In this document: one piece after another, positions 46,687 to 58,850 of the stretch
Layout of the letters: each line of letters begins with the position of its first letter
Position numbering within the stretch: position 1 is the stretch's first letter
From: Polytrichum commune
Taxonomy: Eukaryota; Streptophyta; Polytrichopsida; Polytrichales; Polytrichaceae
Reading direction: 5' to 3'
Assembly: GCA_950295325.1 (NCBI GenBank)
Contig: OX485807.1
Span: 6,762,501 to 6,826,500 of the forward strand
Length of the DNA stretch: 64,000 nucleotides
Position numbers and translations under genes: made by a program
The notes under the pieces: model-generated
What the model was told of the DNA's origin: nothing
Database searches by the model: none
What the model saw: the letters and a program-made list of their open reading frames with translations, nothing else

Positions 46687-46920
46687 GTTATAAATCTAAA
46701 TGCCACAAGCTTAACTAAGCTTAAACACTCTAATTCTAAGACTATAAATCTAAATGTCACAAGCTTCACTAAGCTTAAACACTCCAACTCTAAGACTATA
46801 AATCTAAATGTCACAAGCTTCACTAAGCTTAAACACTCCAACTCTAAGACTATAAATCTAAATGTCACAAGCTTCACTAAGCTTAAACACTCCAACTCTA
46901 AGACTATAAATCTAAATGCT
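46687..46920. repeat. Minisatellite, 54-bp unit, about 4.3 copies
   Basis: Unit CTATAAATCTAAATGTCACA, AGCTTCACTAAGCTTAAACA, CTCCAACTCTAAGA. As 54 is a multiple of three, the minus strand stays open with an 18-residue repeat (FRFIVLELECLSLVKLVT), most likely by arithmetic and not because it is translated. Confidence 0.9.
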
Positions 46921-47549
46921 AAAGTTGAACATGATGAACTAAGCTCGTGTTTTCTACACAACTAAAACCCAAGGCCACATCCAACAAAGTGGAACTAATT
47001 AGTCTTGATCCTTCCACTTAAACCTTGCACACACACGTGCTCCTTTCTTGCTTCCTACACACCCACACTTATAACACGTGGGATGCCAAGGAGCACGAAG
47101 GAAAGAGGATGAGAGAAGGAAGAGTGAGGGTTTATATAGTGAGTTAAGGAGGTGAGCACCCCCAAGGCTAAAGATAAGCCGTTGTGATCATTTCCTATTT
47201 TGTAGGCTCTCATCCTATCTTCTAAGCCCTCGCCTCTTTAAACTAACCACATAAATTCTAATTCAAACATTTAACCCAAGGAACTACCCTTGGTTCACCA
47301 CCCACTACGCTCACCTACCTAAGGAACTTCTTCACGCTATTAACTTCTAATAAATCCACTCCACACTAACCTAATGCCTAAACATAACTTCATTCAAGCT
47401 TCATTTTTTTATATTTTTGTGAATAATCATAAAACATCAAAATATAACTTCTAATGGTTTCGAAGGGTTAAGAACACATGTGGGCACCATTTTGGGCTCA
47501 CAACATGCCTATTTTAATTACTTATATTGTACATTTAAATATGAATAGT
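46921..47549. other. Spacer after the minisatellites
   Basis: Contains AGGGTTTATATAGTGAG near 47127, which looks like a TATA-bearing promoter, but no gene follows on the + strand that I can support. Confidence 0.3.
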
Positions 47550-47680
47550 GGTTGGGTAGGTGCATATGTAAGAACAAACATTAGGATGACATGCGTATTA
47601 AAGGTATTGGACTATATGCTCAAAATCTGTTGATTAATGTAGGTTCAATAATCAACATACATAGGGAAGGGAAGATATGT
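47550..47680 (+). repeat. Unclassified dispersed repeat, copy 5 of 7
   Basis: Family words: GGGTAGGTGCATATG, AGGATGACATGCG, TAAAGGTATTGGACTATATG, CTCAAAATCTGTTGATTAAT, CAATAATCAAC. Confidence 0.5.
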
Positions 47681-48053
47681 GGTCATTTGATGACTCATTG
47701 TTAGTCGATTTTGTAGCCCAAAATGATTTGAAATTAGCTCTAGAACTTTATGGGATTGATCATGTCTTCTTCATGTGCATAGAAAAAAAATTCAACTTTG
47801 CGAATCCTAGTGTAATGTAGCAACATCAAAAGTAACCAAACAAGGCCCATCCACCTTAGGTTCTTTGAATAAATACCCACAATTCTCAAAATTCGAAAAC
47901 ATATTTCATATATAACCTTAGTCCTCACAATTTTAATAGCAAATTATAATCACATGTAGGTCATGTCCATAGTCCTCAAATAAAAAAAATTGAAAACCCT
48001 TGGAAACCTTTATAAGATTGTTGCTCCTTCATTGAGGTCAGCCACCAATTTTT

Positions 48054-48097
48054 TATTTTTTTATTTTTTTGAGACAGAAGGCCAACCGGGCCAACGA
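48054..48097 (-). mobile_element. LINE 3'-end stub, 44 bp
   Basis: A T-rich run and then GAGACAGAAGGCCAAC (27 bp of the LINE 3' end, read on the minus strand). Flanked by a perfect CCACCAATTTTT duplication (48042-48053 and 48098-48109). The same 3' end occurs in the stub at 9598-9664. Confidence 0.75.
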
Positions 48098-48109
48098 CCA
48101 CCAATTTTT

Positions 48110-48969
48110 AAGGTGTGAAAGAACTAGAGCTCAAGGTTCTTCTATTTCCAATAACCTCTACAAACATTGGAGCCAAATGTTGCATGTTTTTATATTTGTT
48201 TTCCATAAGGAGGGCATGGGTTCTTTCTTTCTTCTGAGTTTAATGGACATTTATCTCGTTCAACGCTAAAATAGATCACCTTGTGACTCCAAGCCAGGCC
48301 CTGGAAAAGAGAATAACATGAAAGAACAAAGTGAAAAAAGAATACAAACCCAACAAGTTAGTGATCAAGGACTATAATATCAATAAGTTAGTGACCATTC
48401 ACTTTCCTATAAGTGTGGTCCATAATATACATCATCACATCTGAAAATAGAATCTTCAACTACTTACTATGTTTGCATTCCTTCACTTCTAATTGTAGGT
48501 TAGGCATCAATTCAAATGCAAATCCAAAGGGCACATGTTCACTTCCTAAATCCAAGATTGAGGGAGAATACATCAAAAATCAACATGCAAGTGTTCTTGA
48601 AACTATATGCAGCTGATCTTTGAATGGTCACATCAACCTAATCACCCTCAACCAATCCAGTAAGAGGATTTGTCTTACTCGATGACTTTGTACACCGAGA
48701 TTATTCAAGGAGTCAAACATGCTTGCATTTGACAATGTCCTAATTACACATAGTAACAACCTTGTAAATTTGCTCTTCAAATGCCACTGTAATTGGAAGC
48801 AAATCCTTGTAGCTTTCACTGTCACAACCTCTGGGCCAATGCTCCCAAATGGCCTACAACAACCACTGTCACTTGGGCACCCACTTTTACTAGGATATGA
48901 AACTCGTGAGTAGTGCAAGATAATTACCAACTCCCAAAGATTCTTATTAGATGATCATATAGGTTCCCC
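48110..48969. other. Spacer
   Basis: Short open frames on both strands (48413-48616 +, 48628-48930 -) have no recognisable motif. Nothing supported. Confidence 0.35.
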
Positions 48970-49140
48970 CAATTATGTTGACTTATTGAACCTAGGATAA
49001 TTAACAAATTTTGAGCACATAGTCAAATCTATTTTTGACACAGGTCTTCTTGGTGTTTGTATTTAAGAGTCACAACTAAACATACACTACTCGAATATAG
49101 GTGTCCAATCAAGATAAGTAACCAAATTAGGCACACTTAC
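48970..49140 (-). repeat. Unclassified dispersed repeat, copy 6 of 7
   Basis: Read on the minus strand: TTGGTTACTTATCTTGATTG, GACACC, AAGAAGACCTGTGTC, TATGTGCTCAAAATTTGTTA. Lies downstream of the acyltransferase gene's stop. Confidence 0.5.
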
Positions 49141-49661
49141 CTTACGAAAACTCCACAACTACCACCTTGAAAGACTAAGACTACTGTAATAAACTTCACT
49201 ATAACACCTACAATGTACTTCCATTTAGTGGAAGGCCCCTAAATAATAATAGAAAAGGGGCATTGACATCTGTCATCCACTCATGCTTTAAACTTGGCAT
49301 GGAGAAATGCATATTCGTGTGACAAAGATTCCAATCTAAAATAAATAAATAAAATGTCAATGCTGGGGTACTAATGTACACAACATCTTAGCTTTTGACC
49401 AATATGTCAGCCTTTTACTGTCCACCCATTCCTAGTGTAAGTAATTGCTTTTGATGTGGATTGACAACCAGTGATCATTGATCCAACCAGCTGATCCTCA
49501 AGAATTCTAGCAGTCATAAGAAACGCTTCTTAGTTGGATCCTGCAGGGAAGCAAAGACATTCATTGCCAAAACTATCTGTACAAAATATGAGATTATCGT
49601 TCTTTGCTGTCAGAAATTTGAGGATAAATTAATTTGGTTTAAAGAATCAGCTAGTGAAGAC

Positions 49662-52600
49662 TCATACACGAGATTTAAAAAATTCCTGAAGATTTATGAG
49701 AACACCCTGGTCGTATGGGTTCACAAACTTTTTCTTCCATATTGCTCGACCTGCACAAACAACCTCATGCTATTAATTCCCAACCTCACATTGCATGGAC
49801 ATGACTAGGATTCTGAAAATTGAGATTATTATAAAATTATGTCAGAGTACTTGTCCACTGCATATGTACAGAGTTCTTTATCCTACTTTCCCTAGGATGA
49901 CATCCTTTTTGACCCAGGAACTTCAAAGTTCAGTGCTTCTATAAGAAGCTGGATCTGCAAGTGAATTCTCCGTTATGCTCCCTTCGAGGATAACAAGAAT
50001 TGTAAGGAGTAAAAGTGAACTGATTTTAAATGCAACCAACTCAAAGAGAATAATTCCCCAAACATAGATCTTTTCGAATCTTTTCCGAATTGGATCTCAC
50101 ACAAAGTCATGTAGATGGGACAAACCAGGTACAGGAGGGACATCAATGTGCAACTGTGGATAATGTTGCCACTTGAGCTGCAGCCACCATGTGCCCAAAT
50201 CAAGAAAGACCAATTAGTGCATGCACTACTAATAAAGCAACATTATAAGCGATTTTTAGGGCTCATCACCTCTCATCACAAACATTCTTACATAACCAAG
50301 TGTAACTTTTAATAGGTCCCAGAATAAAAACCTAGACTATTTGATCACACTGCCAGTGCTATAATACTGTTGTAAACCGGTGTATCATCACCATCATCAT
50401 GCATAATGCGAATATTTTCCACTAACTCGCCAAAAGAGCCATTCACAAAGATGGTTATGTAATCAGATATAAAGATGAGTTCATTGCACTGAGAATATAT
50501 TGTTTACCAAATCTCTACCGTGATATACGAATCACAAGCAATGTTGATTTACAAGGTGTGTGTAGATAATCCACTGTTCTCCATCAGTGCAACTTGTAAG
50601 GGCACAGCTAAGTACCATACTAAACAAAGATATCTGAGCAGAGTTAAGCAGTACATCATCAACATTTGGGATCAAAGATTACAAGAATACATTAAAAGTA
50701 CAAGACATACCCATTCATTTGTGTTCAAATTGACTGCAGCAAGGTACAAATGGAACAGCAGCAACGGAATCTGCTCCAACACATCAGAATACCCACTGCA
50801 TTTAGCATCTCTTGATGTTCAGAAAACCAAGGAATTTCATATATTTGATTACATGACCAACTTCACGAATATATAAACCAAGATAATGCATCCTCTCAAA
50901 ACCCATCACACAGCTAGCACCATTCACCTGCCAACTGGCCTGTAAAATGGCAAAGAATGCCGTGCTGGCCACCCAAGGCTGCCTATTCATCACCTGTATC
51001 ACCCACAGGATGTAAGGCCAACAATGAGCGATCACAAAATGCACAAATATGACATAGTGACACGTGAAGGCCTCTTATATGTGGTTATTACACCGAAATA
51101 TCTGTGAACAGTTGATATTGATAGTAGAATAAGTGCACCCTATTAAATCATACAATGAAGATCTGAACAGCATAATACCTGACAGATGACATTCCAGGCT
51201 TCCTCCATTCCTTGCAATCCTGGCAAGAAGCAGTTGGTCCAAACACACACATCAGCTACTTCAATCACATCCGCAAGTACTCAACAGTCTTTCAAAGTTT
51301 ACTGTACAACAACCAGAGGTGCATAGTAACCTCCCTTGAATCTGTTAACACTTCAAGAAACTCTGAAATTTCACTTTCTGGTTTAGGCTGATGTTTAGGA
51401 TCTTTCCAGTACTGACAAATTGAACATTTTGTAAAAGGTTCCAAACATAGTCATCTCTTCAACAAGATCTGCATACATCAGGGCAACACGTAGATATACA
51501 TATAAGTGCTCAATACGGGAGGGGCTGAAAATTGGACACCTCTGAATAACTCACCAATAGGTATTGATGAAGAACCATTCTGGGGAGGAGATAGTAGATG
51601 TTGTGAACGTAAATCTGCAGCGCATTCATACGTCAAAACTTTACACCTTCATCATGCATGAAATCAGAAATGTTGTTTATACCGACTGCAAGCCAACATT
51701 CTGCATGCCCAGTCACTGTGGAGCGTAAGCACCTGTTCTGCACGCACAAAATTGCTAGTAGTAGTAAAAAGCAACAGAATGAAAAGGTGAACAGAGGCTG
51801 GGAAACATACATAAGTGGCAGCAGCGAACGTACAGCAACTCCGCCACAATAAACGCCAGCAGCATGCCCAGAAACAACACATGATTCTTTCGACCTGATT
51901 GCCATTCCAACAGAGACTTCATATGAGAAAGCTGTCACATGTGATTGATTTATAGTACGCTTGTATTAGACATATCCATGCAAATAAAATCTCCCGTCTC
52001 TTACATGGAGCCCACAAAAATCAAGATGGAAACCCTTACACCAGGTTTTATATTGACTATAACTAGCTTAGGTAACTGAATGAGTAGATAGTCACTACAT
52101 CAAGACTAGAGGGCATTACAATTCTGTGCCATTGGTAGTTCCTTTCTTGAAGAGCCTTTCTCTATAGTTAGTGATCTACAATGATATATACATCTAGAGA
52201 ATGACCACAGTGATACATTTGCTTGTAAGAGACATGGGCTTACAGACACAGCACCATTAATGAGCTAGAATGTATCAACTACCCAACTACACCTATCCAT
52301 GCAATTGTTATGGAATTCTATTCGGAAAATCTGCCACGTCAGGACTTTTCAATAAATTTCAATTTTTTACAAAATAGAGCACAGACAGGTTCTGTGCACA
52401 CTTTAGAACATCCAATTTTTCTAATTTAAAAAACCTTTTGTTGATAAGTGGCTATACTCTTGATAGACAGTTTAGCACGATGTAACTGCAAATTGTAACC
52501 CACACTAATTGCAGGGGAAGATGTAGTGACTACGATATGACTACAGTGACAAATTTGCAAGTGAGAGACAAGGCCTTACCGACACAATTGTTTATGGCAG

Positions 52601-55311
52601 GACAGTGGTGGTCAAAGTGGTCAATCCATGCATTGCATTTCCAGCAATACCTTGCCCGTGTTGGCTGTGATATAAGAAAACATACAAGTTAGAACTTCTT
52701 ATTACACATTTGGAGGAGTAAACCAGAGCAAATGACAATCTCTCGATCTGGACACAGAAAGAACCTATTACAACATAATTAAAATGTTTGTAAGTCAAGG
52801 AGATGATCAGTTGGAAGCTATACAGTATTTCCAGGCTCAAATGCTCTAACAGGTGCTACATTTGTATAGGTGATATCCAATCATTCTCATTGCAATAGGC
52901 TAAAGAATACTCTCTACCCACGTTGCTTCCAATTCTCAATCCAAATGCCTATAAAAACAATATCAACTTGAAATCTCATCTCAAATATAGGAACATGTCT
53001 TCACCATCTGAGAAGGTGGAGTTTTAGACATGGCACACTCCTTAGAAACTCAAGTTCTGCCATAATAAAAACATTTTGCACTGCTATTGTATCATGAGTA
53101 GTTTGTATAAGCATGCAGGTGACTAGTAGGTGGAAGTACCCACACTGACCATGTAGTAAGCAACACCTACTTCCCCTTAAATATACAATACACTGCAGTG
53201 GAGCTTCAAGACTTGAGGACAACCACTTTGGCCAATTCCTCCAGTTTTGAGTCATATTTGTGACTAAACTTCAGCCAAAATTGGACCATTTAGGTTAGTT
53301 CTTTTATTGCCTCAAAATTATATTTCTGTATAGCCAGGAGTTTATGTTGTCAAGATTTGCTGTTGTGAATAATGAGCTCAAAAGGCTTAGTATACCAGGA
53401 CAACTGAGACAATCCTGGAATAGATTAGACTTGGTAGAGCCCACCATTCATGTTTCAATTTTGGCCAAAATCAACTCAAGGAGACTTACTAATCTCTTGG
53501 GTGATTGCTCTTCTGCAGCATCAGCAACATCAACCTCTTCCTCTGTATCAGGTTCGAACTTCTTAGAGATATCAAAAGATTCTATTTTGCCAACCTCTAC
53601 ATCTCTGACTTCAGATGATTCCTGCTCAAGTCCCATAAATGACTTCAGTTGCACAGTACACAATTAGTGATCATAAGTTGTAACAAAATAGACCATTGTA
53701 ACCTTTCAAGGAGCAATTTCACTTCCAACTTTTGGTAGCATTCCTCATTTCTTGATTTATTGCAAGCAGGCATACAAGAGATAAGGTGATTCTTATGATG
53801 TGAGCAATGGGAAGTCCGAAAGCTTTTGCTCTTGCTTATTCCTTTCTATCCCTTCCCACTCTGCAACTTCATGGTATATATGTCTTACCCCCTTCAAACT
53901 ATTGACGTCCATTTGTTCCGCCTGCAGAGCTTCAACTAAGGGAACTTTGCTTTCACACTCTTGATTGCGACGCCAAGTGTTATTTTCTGGGAGCACTGGG
54001 AACCGACCTGGATCAGAAGTTACAGCCCTGCAATAAGGTTACATGTCATTGTGTCAACCATTCATGAGCTTGAATTCACATCGTTAAGTTGAAGGCAGTT
54101 TATAAAGATATTACAATGTGCTACCTACAGAACGTAAAGCCAAAAGCCTATGAGTAAGATTTATGTAGGTGAATACATGTGCAGTCTGTAACAGGAACAT
54201 GTTAAACACCCACACATGGCTGTTTTAAAGACAAGGATGACCACTGGGGATGATGAGCAAGGCAATTAGGGGTCTCTGCACATAAGAATAATTTGATGAA
54301 AATAACAAACCATAATTTTTCAAAGGCTGGCACTCACCTCCAAAAGAGGATAAGCAGGTTCACTGTTGCTAGACCAACAACCACCTGCAACCCTGCACTG
54401 ATCGCTGTACACGAGAGTTTAAGTCACAGAGTTCACATTAAGGTAAGACCTGGAAACCATCTATTAGGTTTTACCACAAAAAATGTCCATAAAAAACCAC
54501 ACTACTTGTTGACCTCGTTGCTAAAACTTCTTGGCACGCAGAAGTCGTGTCTTGTGTATTTCAATTACCTGACACAATCTTTGGAAAGAAGCCCCAATCC
54601 ACGCCTCGAATCAAATAAAACAAAACACTATGGAGTAGAAAGGCAAACGTGTTTACCAGGCCGAAGAACTACGACATCAGTGATGAAGTCCGTCGCAATC
54701 ACAGCGGCTATGAATGACGGCGAAAATCTGGGATCGCGAACCTGCCTCTTGCAGCCCCGTAGAATAGCGGCCCAAGCAGCCAGAGGCAACACTACACAAT
54801 GTGAATATCAACTAACCAAGTCAATAAAAGTGGCCCAAAAATCCTACATCAGAAATCCTACCTTTCCTCGATCATCTCAAAGATGCAGCCAAATGTTGGG
54901 TTCTACACATACTAAATATCTGCTCATGCAATTTTCGGTAATCGCGTTGGGGTTGATGTAAACCACACCTCAATGCAGAAATTCAAATTCTGCAAAAAAC
55001 CCTCGGATTCATCAAAGGCTTACAGATGATGGAACCATCCCAAAACATTCACAGTCTGCTGCTATCGCATCTTGCCCCCTCTTGGATTAGCTGAGCTCCA
55101 GCTGCAGTTATGAGAGAGATGCTGAATGTGTGAGCACAAGAGTAGAATTGAGCTGGTTATGAGTTATGAGAGGCTTACCGACGAAGAGAAGGGCATCCAG
55201 CAGAGAATTGGTCTGCCAAGCATGGACTGCCGCCACCACCACCGAGAACAAAGCCGGCGCAAGCACCCATGGCAACACAATTGACACCCACTTCAACATC
55301 ATCATCATCAT
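49662..55311 (-). CDS. DHHC-type protein S-acyltransferase (multi-exon)
   Basis: Membrane enzyme that palmitoylates cysteines on target proteins. Minus-strand exons with checked phase: 55311-55179 (five Met codons, then LKWVSIVLPWVLAPALFSV, transmembrane), 54791-54657 (VLPLAAWAAILRGCKR), 54404-54338 (ISAGLQVVVGLATVNLLILF, transmembrane), 54027-53889 (RAVTSDPGRFPVLP), 53642-53490 (acidic: FEPDTEEEVDVADAAEEQ), 52664-52580 (ARYCWKCNAWIDHFDHHCPA, the active site) and from 51894 (RKNHVLFLGMLLAFIVAELL, transmembrane). Later pieces: about 51020-50930 (STAFFAILQASWQ), 50168-50123 (LKWQHYPQLH) and a terminal exon 49750-49662 (KKFVNPYDQGVLINLQEFF, stop TGA). TSDPG, DHHC, FVNPYDxG and the order all fit the family. 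An exon 5' of the DHHC exon (around 52850-52810, VRAFEPGNT), those between 51810 and 51020, and one before LKWQHY are unresolved. I did not find the first C-X2-C of the usual cysteine-rich domain, so an exon is missed or the domain is shortened. Confidence 0.85.
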
Positions 55312-55850
55312 CGTCTTTTTATTTTTAATTCCAATACACTTCCCTCGCCCACCCCTCCAATTGCCAACCTCACATGCCTCTTCTTCATCTGCGCATGGCC
55401 TGTCGACGCCCAAGAAGCAATCCCATCTGCATTCTGAGATGAAATTGCATCGTCGTCCAATCCTCAATGCCCCAACGCCACCATGGCCATCCAAGGATCC
55501 ACGCTCCTTTCAAGCTCCCGTCTCGCAGTAACACAAAATGTCATGTTTGTCATGCAAGTAGGTACTTGGAAAGTTGTGCACACCCCAACGACCAACGAGC
55601 GTCAGGGGCGGCGAAGTAAGTTACCACGTGAGTCTGCCTTTCCCAAATGCCAGTGACTTTTGAATGTGGAAACCACCCTGGACGTCGGAGTCTACTTACC
55701 GAAGGTGAGCGACACTTCTAGGAAAATGACATGGACGGCGCGCATTGTGTGACAAGTCCACATGTCCATCGTGTCACAAGGTGGTGATGGTTGTGAGGCC
55801 GTCCCTCCGCCGTTTCCCACCAATCCACACCGTTACCCACGGAAAGATGA
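55312..55850. promoter_or_regulatory. 5' flank of the acyltransferase gene
   Basis: Upstream region of the minus-strand gene and likely site of its promoter and 5' UTR. In-frame Met codons exist further upstream (to 55494), so a longer N-terminus is possible. The five-Met start at 55311 was chosen because a transmembrane helix follows directly. No TATA box identified with confidence. Confidence 0.35.
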
Positions 55851-56370
55851 GGGGCATGATATATCGTATTAAGGGGCACTTTATATTAGGGTCCATTTGA
55901 AGTTGGGCCCATTTGGAGTTGAGCCCACTTGGACTTGAAGTGGACCTTAACTTTAGCCCTACTTTACAAAGTGGGCCGTAGAGTGGGCCTTGCAATTTAA
56001 AGTCCATAGGCCCACTTGTAGGGCCCAAATTGGAAATTCTACTTTAAAGTGGGCCTTCCAAATGGGCCTAGGTACTTTATATTGTAAGGCCCAATTCACA
56101 GCCCACTTGGGCTTAAATGAATTATGCCCTTGCTTGAACTAAAGTCATAAAGTCATAAAGTCATAAATGATTATATGACGGAAGTTGGGTGAAGTGGGCC
56201 GAAGGTGCGAAGTGGGTCTCCATAAACCCTCGACCCAATTTTTTGGCATCGGCCCATTTCTTTCCCTCCAAAACGCCGCCATGTCACCCGCCACGTAAGC
56301 TTTAGGAGAAGTGGGCTGACTCTCAATATAAAGCCCTTGGGCCCATATTAGGGCCCATTTGGGCAATCTA
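55850..56370. repeat. Cluster of TGGGCC / GGCCCA motifs
   Basis: More than a dozen TGGGCC, TGGGCT or GGCCCA words within about 500 bp, many inside repeats of AAGTGGGCC and GGGCCCATTTGG. In plants TGGGCC/T (site II) is a promoter element of housekeeping genes, but here the density seems to arise from internal duplication. Confidence 0.6.
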
Positions 56371-56375
56371 ATAAG

Positions 56376-56700
56376 GGTGCAAAGGGCCAAGACGGCATGG
56401 GTCCACACTAGTTTCTATGCAATGAACAATGTGGTGGTGATGGTGAGGTCATCGCCTTGCCACTCCCCACCGTTCCACACCGTTTCCCATTGTTTTGAAA
56501 TTATGAGGGAAATGATAGGTCATATGTCTAGGTGCAAAGGTTCAAGACGGCATGGGTCCATACTAGTTTATATATAATAAACAATGTGGTGGTGGTGGTG
56601 TCATCCTACCCTTCCCTGTTGTTATGGGAAAGGTGGGGGAATGATATGCCATATGTATGGGTGCAAGGGGCCAAGACATCATGGGCCCATACTAATAAAG
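56376..56700 (+). repeat. Tandem repeat, 2.3 units of 129-155 bp
   Basis: Units start at 56376, 56531 and 56660 with GGTGCAAAGGGCCAAGACGG, CATGGGTCCACACTAGTTT, AACAATGTGGTGGTG. A related unit lacking the first part lies at 55780-55860. Confidence 0.75.
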
Positions 56701-57156
56701 TAACAATCAAAATTCATGTGAAGCCCTATATTCATAACTTGTTGATTGTGTCATTGAACTTGTCCTTAAAAGAATAAGATCAACCATCCAATATTTGGAG
56801 TCGCATCATGTTGTAAGTGTGTTACTTAGAGCAAGGCCCACTAGAAGAATTTTTTTCCGTTACAACCATTTGTGGCAACTCTGCAACTCATGGCAAGAGA
56901 AGGCATAAATAAATAAATATTGTTGTAAACTAGAAGTCATTTTTGTTTGCGGTTCTTGATAGTGTACAAATTGCAACCAACAACCTCCGGTTCACAACCA
57001 AAATGAGTTCCTTAAGCATTTTATTTTTTTCATCACTAGTTGCAATGAACAAATTGCAACATATGGTTGTAATGGACAAGTTTTCTTCTAGTGGCCACCC
57101 AACCCCAACCTCATTACCTCAATAACATATGTGAATGTAGGTTGGGGAAGGATCAC
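56701..57156. other. Spacer at the LINE target site
   Basis: AT-rich; no gene. Ends at the left copy of the LINE target duplication. Confidence 0.4.
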
Positions 57157-57168
57157 ATTCCCATCTCA

Positions 57169-58838
57169 ACTTTTTTTTTTGGCACAAATTGAAAATTCAA
57201 TTACAGAGAGAACCCAAAATACAACAAACCCGGCCAAAACAGCATAGCTCGAGTGGAAATCAAGAAATAGTGCTTATTTGAGGCCTATCCTTCCAAGTAA
57301 CAACTAAGTTGCTCCGGGTCACAATGAGACCTTTGACCCCCCAAGTCAAATCAAATGTGTTAAGAATGTCATGGTAGGCCACATCCGGGGTTTTTTCCAA
57401 GTCCCTAAGCATATGTTTCCATTCAATCCTCCCATAATCTTGCAAGGCATCCCAAATGATTTGACGTGTTTTCTCAATGGGCCATTGCAATTTATTTAAA
57501 ACCAAATCATTCCGTTACCGCCAAATGATCCAAAGAAGACTGCTTCTTGAGAAGAACTAGATGCGACTGAACCGTTTGAGTGTTTTGCACAAAGGTTGAT
57601 AAAAAAAAACATTGCAACATGCAAAAGGACTTGCGCGGGCCGAGATTCCATTTTTTGGCGAAGAGTTGTCAGATGATGTTGACAACATATCTCCACACAT
57701 GTTGAGCAAAGGGACAACTGTAGAACATGTGCTCCATGAATTCCACTGACTAAGGGCCACAATGGGGGCAGTTTTGGTCGATCTCCACCAAGATTTTACC
57801 ACACCACTCGTTAATTTCCATTGCCTTATGGATAGCTGACCAGAGGAATGTGGCCTCTTTCTATGCCTTAATTTTGTGCTGGAGGAGGTGGAGGGGGGAA
57901 TTTCATTCCGCCACTTGTGTGAGATTGACTTCTTGAGTCTTGTTTGCTTAGTTATCCACTTCTTCCCTTCTTTGGCCGTGTAAGCCTCGGGGGGTTCACT
58001 CCCTTTTATATTTTGCATACACGTGCGTTTGGGACCTATTTATTGGGAGGGTTATTTACCTTGCAGAAAATATTATAAGGTGATGGTATTTTACATGTAA
58101 AAAACCTGAAAATATTATATGTGATGGTATTTTACATGTACACATGTTTCACTATTTTAAAATCCCCTGTTTTACATGTACATTTTTTATAAAATTTATC
58201 TACAATGAATATATTGGACCCTATTTTTTTATCGCATGTTGTTCTACGATTTTCGCTAGTGAACCCCCCGAGGTGTAAGCAAAGGAGGGGGTGACCTCTA
58301 GCCACCACCAACGATCGAGTTTCCCAAAAAACAAATTGAACCGAGTTTTGCTATTACCTCCGGTCAGCCTATTAACCCTTACGCGTATCATCCAACCACT
58401 GAAAGTTGTTGGTGGTGGTTCATTCTTAGTGTTAGGTTTAATCTTGGTGAGGATGAAATATTGCAATACCACTATAGATTTGGGAAAAGTGCCCATAAAT
58501 TCAGCACTAAACTAAAAAGGCCTAGGGCTAAATTCCTTGAGATAACCAGTGCAGACAACCCATTCCGGTAGTGCATCCTCCGTGTTCCTATAAAGGCCAA
58601 GCCATTCTTGTGAGGTGAGTTGGGCATTTTGTTGGTTGAGCATCCTTTCTCGGAAAGGTCCGTAGAATTCCGTAAGTTTAAGCCAAAAGTCACGGTGAAT
58701 TTTTTCTAAGGAGAAATTATCTTTAGCATCCTCCTAATTCAGGAAATCGTATCCCCCTGGGTCCCAAATATCCCAAATATCCCTAAAATACCTTAAACCA
58801 TTTTTGTTCAAGGTGTATGCCCTACTCATGATAATGTT
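57169..58838 (-). mobile_element. 5'-truncated LINE with 12-bp target duplication
   Basis: Read on the minus strand it starts within a polyprotein (AYTLNKNGLRYFRDIWDIWD, MLNQQNAQLTSQEWLGLYRN), continues with the reverse-transcriptase zinc-binding (zf-RVT) region (FLWSAIHKAMEINEW, CPHCGP, FINLCAKHSNGSVA, LQWPIEKTRQIIWDALQDYG) and ends in an A-tract (T10 at 57171-57180). ATTCCCATCTCA flanks it on both sides (57157-57168 and 58839-58850), so the full insertion is 1670 bp. The reverse-transcriptase core is absent because of 5' truncation. Several frameshifts and stops are present. Confidence 0.9.
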
Positions 58839-58850
58839 ATTCCCATCTCA

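Noticed and set aside
46677-46961. Minus-strand repeat protein of 18-residue units
   Set aside because: The 54-bp unit length makes any stop-free unit open indefinitely; there is no start context, partner exon or known fold.
54293-54961. 222-codon plus-strand frame
   Set aside because: It overlaps minus-strand acyltransferase exons whose splice phases fit; the plus-strand reading has no domain and crosses their introns.
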